From positions 1 through 6,995 of the forward strand of contig DASQPC010000015.1 in NCBI GenBank assembly GCA_035644155.1: a stretch of 6,995 bases of DNA. The letters are read 5' to 3'. Shown here one piece after another: positions 1 through 6,200 of the stretch (the stretch's first letter is position 1; each line of letters begins with the position of its first letter). The notes beneath the pieces are model-generated. The model ran no database searches. It saw only the letters and a program-made list of their open reading frames with translations, and was not told where the DNA came from. The translations under genes and the position numbers were made by a program. This DNA comes from DATIGJ01 sp035644155 (GTDB lineage: Bacteria; Patescibacteriota; Microgenomatia; Levybacterales; UBA12049).

Positions 1-98
1 GAGGGATCAGAAATGCGGGGTTATTTATTACCTCAATTTCTGATATCACACCAATGCCACACAATGGCCCAAGATCGAAGAAGAAGAGGCGAGTTTAA
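1..98 (+). CDS. rpsK: 30S ribosomal protein S11 (uS11), 3' end only
   Basis: Only the last 31 codons and the TAA stop are present; the first complete codon begins at base 3, and the 5' end is left of the window. The translated tail contains ITSISDITPMPHNGPRSKK followed by a basic end (KRRV). This is the classic S11 C-terminus: the DxTPxPHNGxRxxKKRR motif that packs against 16S rRNA in the platform of the small subunit, near the mRNA exit region. S11 is normally about 125-135 residues, so roughly three quarters is missing. Only 3 bp separate the stop from the rpsD ATG, so the two genes are almost certainly co-transcribed and probably translationally coupled. An AAGAGG stretch inside the rpsK tail (84-89) is the only candidate ribosome-binding site for rpsD. 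Identification is by direct reading of the conserved tail and by the rpsK-rpsD-rpoA order. Confidence 0.95.
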   Translation, partial: GIRNAGLFITSISDITPMPHNGPRSKKKRRV

Positions 99-101
99 TA
101 T

Positions 102-704
102 ATGGCACGATATACAGGACCAAAACATAAATTAGCAAGACGAGAAGGGATCAATATCCTTGAAAAAACGTCAGCATCACTGATGCGAAGACTTAATGTA
201 CCACCAGGAGTACATGGTAAAAAAGGAAAGAGACGACTCTCAGAATTTGGACAACAGCTAAGAGAAAAACAAAAGGCAAAAGCAATGTATGGCTTGTTGG
301 AAAGACAATTTAAAAAATTGGTTGAAACCGTTTCTAGCCAAAAAGGAGATACCGAAGAACTTTTGCTTTCTCTTCTTGAAACACGACTTGATAATGTTAT
401 CTATAGACTCAGTCTTGCAAAGTCCCGTATGATGGCCAGACAACTTGTTTCACATGGTCATGTCTTAGTAAATAGTAAACGGATGTCAATCCCATCCTAT
501 AAAGTACAAAAAGGAGACGTAGTAACAATTGATGCAACAATGCAGAAAAATCCTGACATTATGAAATTACTTGAAGAAACAAAAGAAGTTATTGGATTTT
601 TGGATAAGAAAGGTCCTGTTGGTACCTTAAAACGTATGCCAACACCTTCAGATATCCAGGTTCCATTCAATACAAGACAGATTATTGAATATTATTCAAG
701 ATAG
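102..704 (+). CDS. rpsD: 30S ribosomal protein S4 (uS4), zinc-free type
   Basis: S4 is a primary 16S rRNA-binding protein that nucleates assembly of the 30S body and lines the mRNA entry channel. The 200-residue product has the usual bacterial length. It begins MARYTGPKHKLARREGINI, a typical S4 N-terminus, followed by a basic region (about 38-62, KKGKRRLSEFG and onward). The S4 RNA-binding domain spans about residues 94-145 (TRLDNVIYRLSLAKSRMMAR, then QLVSHGHVLVN and the KGD turn). The protein contains no cysteine at all, so it is the C-minus form lacking the N-terminal zinc knuckle. The C-terminus (VPFNTRQIIEYYSR) is canonical. The ATG at 102 is chosen because it gives the full conserved N-terminus; the upstream SD-like AAGAGG is 12 nt away, which is rather far. 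In enterobacteria S4 represses its own operon through a leader upstream of rpsM; nothing in this window shows whether that happens here. Confidence 0.98.
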   Translation: MARYTGPKHKLARREGINILEKTSASLMRRLNVPPGVHGKKGKRRLSEFGQQLREKQKAKAMYGLLERQFKKLVETVSSQKGDTEELLLSLLETRLDNVIYRLSLAKSRMMARQLVSHGHVLVNSKRMSIPSYKVQKGDVVTIDATMQKNPDIMKLLEETKEVIGFLDKKGPVGTLKRMPTPSDIQVPFNTRQIIEYYSR

Positions 705-713
705 TGTTATAAT
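685..713 (+). promoter_or_regulatory. Putative extended -10 promoter for rpoA (leaderless start)
   Basis: A -35-like TTGAAT (685-690, four of six consensus bases) is followed by exactly 17 bp and then TATAAT (708-713), a perfect -10 hexamer. It is preceded by TGT, giving the extended -10 form TGnTATAAT (705-713). The -35 lies inside the last codons of rpsD and the -10 lies in the 18-bp gap. The expected transcription start, about 7-9 bases beyond the -10, falls at 720-723, and the rpoA ATG is at 723. Transcripts from here would have essentially no leader. This fits the absence of a Shine-Dalgarno sequence before rpoA. In AT-rich DNA a chance TATAAT is common, but the extended TG, the ideal spacing and the gap location make chance less likely. 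Confidence 0.5.
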
Positions 714-722
714 AAAGATCTT

Positions 723-1649
723 ATGGATGACTTAAACTTTAAAGTAAAAGAAATTACCTTGTCTCCGGACTTCGGAGAATTTGCAATTGAACCATTAGAA
801 CCGGGTTACGGTCACACAATGGGAAATGCTTTGAGACGTGTTCTTTACACCTCTATTCCTGGTGCAGCAGTGACAGCAGTTCGTATCAATGGTGTCAAAC
901 ATAAGTTTTCAACACTTCCAGGTCTTAAAGAAAATATTGTTGATCTTCTTCTTAATATTAAAGAACTTAACTTAAGACTTCCTGAAAACAAAGACAATGC
1001 AACAATCAAACTTTCAGTCAAAGGCGCAAAAGAAGTTACTGCAAATGACTTAGAGTTAACAGATGGTGTTGAAATTGTTAATAAAGATCAATACATTGCT
1101 TCCCTCTCAGGAGATAAAGCAAAACTTGATATGGAATTGACCGTTGAGAAAGGCCTTGGTTACGCTCTCGCTGAAGAACGCAAAAATGAAACACTTGGTG
1201 TTATTACAACCGACGCAGTCTTTACACCAGTCAGACGTGTTACCTACGAAGTAACCGCAACTCGTGTTGGTCGTCGAACAGATCTTGATAAATTAATCTT
1301 AAAGATTTGGACAAATGGTACTGTTAATCCAAAAGATGTTCTGCAACATGCAGCAAAGATCTTAACAACATCATTTATGCAAATTTATGAACCAAAAGCA
1401 GGTGCAGCAATTGTTGATGGTCCAACAGTGACTTCATCAATTCCACAAAATCTTTTAAAGATGACAATTGATGAATTGGATTTACCAACAAGAATCTACA
1501 ACAGTTTGCGAAACGGCGGAATTGAAACAATTGAACAACTTCTCAATGCTCCACGTAAAGATTTAATTTCAATGCGTAACATGGGCGGGAAATCAATTTC
1601 AGTTATTGAAGAGAAATTAAACGAAAAGGGAATTAGCTTAAACGTATAA
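723..1649 (+). CDS. rpoA: DNA-directed RNA polymerase subunit alpha
   Basis: The alpha subunit dimerises to form the platform on which beta and beta-prime assemble, and its C-terminal domain contacts UP-element DNA and activators. The 308 residues are somewhat shorter than the roughly 315-330 of well-studied bacteria. The N-terminal domain (about 1-235) carries the signature EPLEPGYGHTMGNALRRVLY at 22-41 and the dimerisation segment DVLQHAAKILTTSF. A short linker leads to the C-terminal domain (about 244-308). There the residues equivalent to E. coli R265, N268, K298 and S299 are retained (R257, N260, K290, S291 by eye, in LPTRIYNSL and GGKSISVIEEKL), so UP-element binding is probably intact. 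The protein stops right after the domain, without the acidic tail seen in E. coli. There is no clear ribosome-binding site, but an extended -10 promoter ends 9 bp before the ATG. Downstream is a 102-bp gap filled by a long hairpin, the only sizeable gap in the operon. Confidence 0.98.
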   Translation: MDDLNFKVKEITLSPDFGEFAIEPLEPGYGHTMGNALRRVLYTSIPGAAVTAVRINGVKHKFSTLPGLKENIVDLLLNIKELNLRLPENKDNATIKLSVKGAKEVTANDLELTDGVEIVNKDQYIASLSGDKAKLDMELTVEKGLGYALAEERKNETLGVITTDAVFTPVRRVTYEVTATRVGRRTDLDKLILKIWTNGTVNPKDVLQHAAKILTTSFMQIYEPKAGAAIVDGPTVTSSIPQNLLKMTIDELDLPTRIYNSLRNGGIETIEQLLNAPRKDLISMRNMGGKSISVIEEKLNEKGISLNV

Positions 1650-1654
1650 GACGC

Positions 1655-1741
1655 AAAGTCAAAAGTTAGAATTCAAAGGTCAAAATTACAAGGGTATGGG
1701 ATATTTTTTGAGTTTTGACTTTTTACTTTTGACTTTTTTTT
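1655..1741 (+). repeat. Inverted array of 7-bp repeats forming a long hairpin with T run
   Basis: This fills most of the rpoA-rplQ gap. The left side reads as in-phase heptamers from 1658 to 1685: GTCAAAA, GTTAGAA, TTCAAAG, GTCAAAA. The right side, from 1706 to 1740, is the complementary array: TTTTGAG, TTTTGAC, TTTTTAC, TTTTGAC, TTTTTTT. Pairing 1655-1685 with 1706-1736 gives a 31-pair stem with 26 Watson-Crick pairs, 2 G-U pairs and 3 mismatches, and a 20-nt loop (1686-1705). The outermost 12 pairs (AAAGTCAAAAGT) are perfect. Eight T residues (1734-1741) sit at the 3' foot, so as RNA it resembles an intrinsic terminator or attenuator, although the stem is AU-rich. It could also be a mobile or expanded intergenic repeat, or an RNA processing site that adjusts L17-L13-S9 expression. 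The rplQ start lies 10 bp after the T run with no ribosome-binding site between. The structure is seen directly; its function is inferred. Confidence 0.8.
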
Positions 1742-1751
1742 ATGATTTTTT

Positions 1752-2282
1752 ATGAAAAAACATGTATTTGGAAGACAATTAAAACGAGATGCAAATGAAC
1801 GGAAAGCACTTTTTAAAAATTTGCTGACTTCATTAGTCGTACACGAGCGTATCACAACGACTGACGCAAAAGCGAAAGCAATCAAAGGAGCAGCTGATAA
1901 GTTGATTACTAAGGCAAAGAAAGTATCTTCGTCAGACAATAATGCTTATCGCAGTCTTGAAGCATATGTAAATCATAATGCAGTTGTGAAGCTCCTTAAT
2001 GATCTTGGTCCTCGGTTTGTAAGTAGACAAGGTGGCTATACCAGAATCATTAAAGTCGGACGACGAGTCGCTGATAATGCTCCACAAGTTATTCTTGAGT
2101 GGACTGAAAAAAGTACCAAAGTAGCAGTTATCAATCCAGAAGCAAAAGCAGCAAAGAAATCTGTAAAAACACAAGACAAAAAAGAGACACAAGTAAAGAA
2201 AATCGAAATAAAAGAAGCTGAAGTCGTCATTGAAAAACCAAAAAAAGCAGTTAAAAAAACAACTAAAAAGGAAACTAAATAA
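1752..2282 (+). CDS. rplQ: 50S ribosomal protein L17 (bL17) with lysine-rich C-terminal tail
   Basis: L17 is a 50S protein located near the peptide exit tunnel rim. The core (about 1-120) is recognisable from MKKHVFGRQLKRDANERKAL, then FKNLLTSLVVHERITTT, AKAKAIKGAADKLITKAKK and the closing beta segment GGYTRIIKVGRRVADNAPQV. Typical L17 is about 116-130 residues. Here the chain runs to 176, adding about 55 residues of low-complexity sequence rich in Lys, Glu, Val and Thr (from about 122 onward). This tail is probably disordered and presumably binds rRNA at the surface. The ATG at 1752 gives the canonical N-terminus. An earlier ATG at 1742 is out of frame. No Shine-Dalgarno sequence precedes the start; the upstream bases are the T run of the heptamer hairpin. 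The stop overlaps the rplM start (TAATG). Confidence 0.97.
   Translation: MKKHVFGRQLKRDANERKALFKNLLTSLVVHERITTTDAKAKAIKGAADKLITKAKKVSSSDNNAYRSLEAYVNHNAVVKLLNDLGPRFVSRQGGYTRIIKVGRRVADNAPQVILEWTEKSTKVAVINPEAKAAKKSVKTQDKKETQVKKIEIKEAEVVIEKPKKAVKKTTKKETK
2268..2272 (+). promoter_or_regulatory. Ribosome binding site for rplM inside the rplQ tail
   Basis: AAGGA lies 9 bases before the rplM ATG at 2282 and is made from lysine and glutamate codons at the end of rplQ. It is the clearest Shine-Dalgarno-like site in the operon part of the window. With the TAATG stop/start overlap, it supports translational coupling of L17 and L13. Confidence 0.55.
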
Positions 2283-2710
2283 TGAATCAAGCAGCACTTA
2301 CCCAATCAACCAAAGGATCTGAAATCAAGCGAGCATGGCATTTGATCGATATGAAAGGTCAGACATTGGGTCGTGCGTCAACACAAATTGCAAAATTTCT
2401 TATGGGAAAAAGTAAACCATACTTTGTCCGAAATCAAGATTGTGGCGATTATGTTGTTGTTATCAATGCTAAGGATCTTAAAGTAACCGGTAATAAAGAA
2501 GAACAAAAGAATTATTACAGACATTCAGGTTATCCAGGCGGATTCAAACAAGAAACCTTAAAAGAACTCCGTGCACGAAAACCAGAACTGATTGTGACTT
2601 ACGCAGTAAAAGGCATGTTGCCGCAGAACAAACTTCGTGATAGGATGTTGAGAAGACTTTTTGTCTTTGCAGGAGAAGAACACAAATACGCAGATAAAAT
2701 TATAAGTTAA
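2282..2710 (+). CDS. rplM: 50S ribosomal protein L13 (uL13)
   Basis: L13 is an early-assembling 50S protein that binds 23S rRNA. The 142-residue product has the family's usual length. Visible features are the N-terminal WHLIDMKGQTLGRASTQIA (about 19-37), in which the LGRASTQIA stretch is highly conserved; the central YFVRNQDCGDYVVVINA (about 47-63); the HSGYPGG loop (81-87); and the L13 signature VKGMLPQNKLRDRMLRRL (about 109-126), followed by FVFAGEEHKYA. The ATG at 2282 shares its A with the rplQ stop (TAATG), and a Shine-Dalgarno-like AAGGA precedes it, so the start is well supported. The 10 or so residues before the conserved core are a short lineage-specific extension. rpsI follows after 5 bp. 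L13 and S9 are a conserved gene pair in nearly all bacteria; here they are joined directly to the alpha operon. Confidence 0.98.
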   Translation: MNQAALTQSTKGSEIKRAWHLIDMKGQTLGRASTQIAKFLMGKSKPYFVRNQDCGDYVVVINAKDLKVTGNKEEQKNYYRHSGYPGGFKQETLKELRARKPELIVTYAVKGMLPQNKLRDRMLRRLFVFAGEEHKYADKIIS

Positions 2711-2715
2711 TTACT

Positions 2716-3192
2716 ATGGTAGAAGAAGTACAACCAAAAAATACAAAAAAACAAAAGAAAGAATACATCTTTGCTGCTGGTCGACGTAAAGAAGCAGTTG
2801 CTCGCGTCAGATTGTACAAAACAGTTAAAGATGGGATGATGTGGGGGCAAACACCAATTGTCAAAGGTGAGATCTTCGTTAATGAAAAACCAATCGCACA
2901 ATATTTTGGTGGTGACGTTTCCAAAGCTCTCTACACAGAGCCACTTCGTGTTACTAACGCTCATCAACAAAATTTTACCTTTACTATTCGTGTTGAAGGC
3001 GGTGGACCTGCAGGTCAACTCCAAGCAGTAATTGCAGGTATCTCCAAAGCCCTCAATGAATTAGACCGTGAAAAATTCCGTCCAATTTTAAAGAAAAAAG
3101 GTCTTCTCACACGAGATGCTCGTGTTCGCCAACGACGCAAAGTCGGCATGGGTGGAAAGTCACGAAGAAAGAAACAATCTCCAAAGCGATAG
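2716..3192 (+). CDS. rpsI: 30S ribosomal protein S9 (uS9) with lineage-specific extension and insertion
   Basis: S9 sits in the head of the 30S subunit, and its C-terminal tail reaches the P-site tRNA anticodon stem. Recognisable are FAAGRRKEAVARVRLY (19-34); the family signature GGGPAGQLQAVIAGISKAL (95-113); LLTRDARVRQRRKVG (130-144); and the terminal basic tail ending SPKR, matching the S(K)R end whose last Arg contacts P-site tRNA. At 158 residues it is longer than the usual 128-135. The extra length is a basic N-terminal extension (about 1-16) and an insertion of about 12 residues around 35-50 (containing KDGMMWGQTPIVKG) in the loop where E. coli has only KPGNGK. It starts 5 bp after rplM with no obvious ribosome-binding site, implying coupling. 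It is the last operon gene here; its stop lies 18 bp from the stop of the convergent - strand gene. Confidence 0.97.
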   Translation: MVEEVQPKNTKKQKKEYIFAAGRRKEAVARVRLYKTVKDGMMWGQTPIVKGEIFVNEKPIAQYFGGDVSKALYTEPLRVTNAHQQNFTFTIRVEGGGPAGQLQAVIAGISKALNELDREKFRPILKKKGLLTRDARVRQRRKVGMGGKSRRKKQSPKR

Positions 3193-3197
3193 ACGTT

Positions 3198-3211
3198 GCT
3201 ACTATAGTAGC
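3198..3211. terminator. Perfect 14-bp palindrome at the convergent gene junction; weak terminator candidate
   Basis: GCTACTATAGTAGC is its own reverse complement and lies between the rpsI stop (3190-3192) and the - strand gene's stop (3211-3213), touching the latter by one base. As RNA it could form a 5-bp stem with a TATA loop on either strand. On the + strand it is followed by an AT-rich stretch with a short T run (TATAATCTTTTAAG); on the - strand no T run follows. The hairpin is too short to be a convincing intrinsic terminator, but no better one is visible at this junction. It could equally be a protein-binding site or chance. Confidence 0.35.
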
Positions 3212-6200
3212 TATAATCTTTTAAGTTCTCCTGCGGCATAAAATGCAAACAAAAATTGTGTAATTGCTCTTCTATGATTTGTATCATTCATTTGAAGCTT
3301 CTGTTCTCGATTATTTAGTATAAAGTGTGACGCAATATTGGTCGCTTCTTGAGCATCTCTGTTTGGAAGGGAAATATTAAAATGCTGAGCTCTTTGTTGA
3401 ACAAGTTCAAATAATGCTTTTTGTAAATTTTCATCAGAAGATTGTTTTGGATTTTCACCTACTATATCTGGATGTGTTCCTATAAATTCAAGAAGATCAG
3501 TAAACATAACCGCAGCTTCTGCTTGAGGAATGTGATATCTGAGTGGTGCTCTTCGAGTAAGAGTTGCGATTCTCTCTTTAATAAGATTGAGGTGAGGAAG
3601 TTTAGGATAATTTTCATCAACAAAATGGAGCATATTATTTAATTCTTTAGTTTGTTTTCGATCTGGATTGACAGCACGAAGGACATCTTCAAGCGGCATG
3701 TCAGCATCAAGAGCTTGTCGTGATTGCTCGAGTAATAATTCTCTTTGCTCGTCTTTCATAGTACTCATCTCTTGTTCAACTTGTTTCATTTGTGTTTCAC
3801 GGTCTGCATTATCGTCCAATTCTTTGACTACAAAAGGTGATAAGAGGGTGTCTCTAGGGTTTTTTAGCTTGTCAAGAAAGACGTCCAATGGTAAAGGCGT
3901 TGGATCGTTATCAAATCTGACATGATATGTTTTTGAGTCAGGATCATAGTCAACCCCTGCAAGTATCGTTGGTTTGCCATCAATGAGTAAAAGGTTTTTT
4001 TGTTGATGATTTTTTGTTGCTTCATCAATGTTTTGTCCAAGGGTTATAAGAGCCCGTGCAAATATCTTGGTTTCAAGCGTAGCAAGTGCATCCATAAGGG
4101 CATTTTCTTCTTGGGTCCATTCGTTGTTATTGAGTTTGTCGGCAAGGTAAGCACGTGCATTGTTGCGTTTTTTTCTTAATTCTTCTGAGATATCAGCATC
4201 AGCATGTTCAGTATTGTCAGCTTTAAGAATATCCGCGACTGTAAGGCTTTGTGTGCTCCCTTTGATATCTTTCAAGAGCGGAGCAAGAGCGACTTGGTCA
4301 GAGAGGAATTGAATCCACTGCTGATGAGTAGCAGTAATTTGTCCACTGTCTAAAGCCTCACGTAATGCAGGGAGTCTCTCTTCAAACCACATTTCATCGA
4401 AATCTCCTTTATTGCCTGACGTTACTTGTTGTGCGTCAAACCAAGCGGAGATCATTTCGGGTCTTTGGTAGGCAAGTTGGACAACAGCATTAGCAACTGT
4501 TTTATATAAACGTCCTTGATCATCAGAAGTCTCTGCAAGGGTGCTACATAGTGCTAAGAGTTCAGAATTGGTATTATTTTTTACTTTTTGAAACCGCGGA
4601 TTGTCTTTTTCTTGTGCGTATAGTTCTCTATTTGGATCGGGTTTATCGGGAAGCCCACCATCAGGAAGATAAGTATAAGAAGCTTCAGGATCTATGTTAA
4701 ATGACTTGGGAACTTCTTCGACAAAGTATTCTGAGGTACGGTCTGGCTCACCAGCTATACCAGTAACCATATCTACTCCAGTTTGGGCTTCTGCTTCTGT
4801 TTTTTCTTCTTTTGGTTTATTTTCTGATTGGTTTAAATGTAAGATAACAATTGCTAGTTCACCTGTTGCTCCTAATCTTCTGGCTTCTGCTTCTAATTGT
4901 CGTGCTGCTTGTACAGGATTTGTTTCTGTGTGGATAAGAGTGAGTGCGTCTTGAGGAGAAAGAACAGACCACAATCCATCTCCTGCCACAATAACTTTTC
5001 TATCTTCTGGCGTTATTGTCTTCTGTTTTATTGCAGGACCTTCTTGTGGTGTTGCGTCATCTGTGGATAAGATAACAGCTTGGCCATTGCTATCAAGAAC
5101 TACCCCAAAATTATCACTACTTTCAATCAACAATTGATTAGAGTCGGTTAGCAGCACTAATGCACCGTTAACTGGAGTTGCGATAGGTGTAAGAGCGCCG
5201 CCTATCATGATATTATTGAGTGTTTGAGAAAAAGGGATAGAATCTGTTTCAAGAGTAAGACGGATTGCGTTATTGAGTTGACGATCAAATCCTTCTCCTC
5301 TTTCACCGGTAAAGATACCAGCAATGGTGAATTGAGAGTTGTCCCCAATATCTTTTTCTGTTTTGGCAACTAATGTATAATGCAGATTATCTGGGCTTAT
5401 GCCTTCTGAGCTAACACCACCTACGCCCCGATCAGGCAAAAAAACTTCTCCTGTTGTTCTACTCGGAGCTTCATCATTTGAAGCAGGTTGTTCCGGTTCA
5501 TGGATAATCTGATATCTTTTCTCATTGATGCCTCGCAGTAAGTCATTTACTGATAATGATCTTGTTTTTCCATTACGAGCTTGTAAGGTGACCTTAATTT
5601 CTCGGAGTGTCTGTGTTGTATCTAGCGTAAGCGAGACAATATCAAACAAAATACCGTTTTGTTCTATAGCTCGTATGGTTGCAAATTCGGGAGTAGGTTG
5701 AGAGACATCCTTTCCGGCTCCAGCTTGACCATATGTACCAACTTGAGAAGAGCCTACTTCACTGTTTGAAAAAATAAGCCCATAGTCAGGATGTATGCCT
5801 AGATAAGTCGTTTCTGCTTCTTTTGGGTTTAAAGGATCAATAGCAAAATTGGGTGAATATCTTATTCGTGCGCCAGGGGTACCGGGTTCCATTCCTGCTG
5901 TTTGCTCATTGGCGCTACGAAGCTGAGGTAAAGCATTAAAGAATTCTAGGGTAAGTGGAGGCGAGGCAGATTCCACCGTTCCTGAGTTGCTCCTTTCTTC
6001 CATAAGATCCTCAAGCGTATTGTAAGCCAATCGATGATGGTTTAGGATAGGAGGTAGTAGTCTCTCTCTGTCGTACCATGCTGCATTAGGATTGTGAATT
6101 CTGTTAAGAAGAGGCAAAAAGCCAGTATCTCGTAGATAAGCATAGATATTATTATTGGTGATATCAGGAGCTTCTCCATCGACAGGGTTGCTTAAGTAAC

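Noticed and set aside
1655..1741. CRISPR array or insertion sequence ends
   Set aside because: The units are only 7 bp with no spacers, and no transposase or target-site duplication is present; it is an inverted heptamer array.
1742..1751. Upstream ATG before rplQ as an alternative start or leader peptide
   Set aside because: It is in a different frame from rplQ, no ribosome-binding site precedes it, and the rplQ start at 1752 gives the conserved N-terminus.
1715..1757. A promoter for rplQ built from TTGACT (1715-1720 or 1729-1734) and TATGAT/TATGAA
   Set aside because: TTGACT recurs simply because of the heptamer array. The first copy is 20 bp from TATGAT, which is too long, and the second pairs only with TATGAA overlapping the start codon. 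Not supported beyond coincidence.
1673..3287. Several 60-120 codon open frames on the - strand opposite rplQ, rplM and rpsI, and one opposite rpsD
   Set aside because: They are antisense shadows of confidently identified ribosomal genes, with Phe/Cys-rich unnatural compositions caused by lysine codons on the other strand.
3442..4954. Small + strand open frames inside the giant gene
   Set aside because: They are Ser/Cys-rich shadows with no ribosome-binding sites, lying opposite continuous coding sequence on the - strand.
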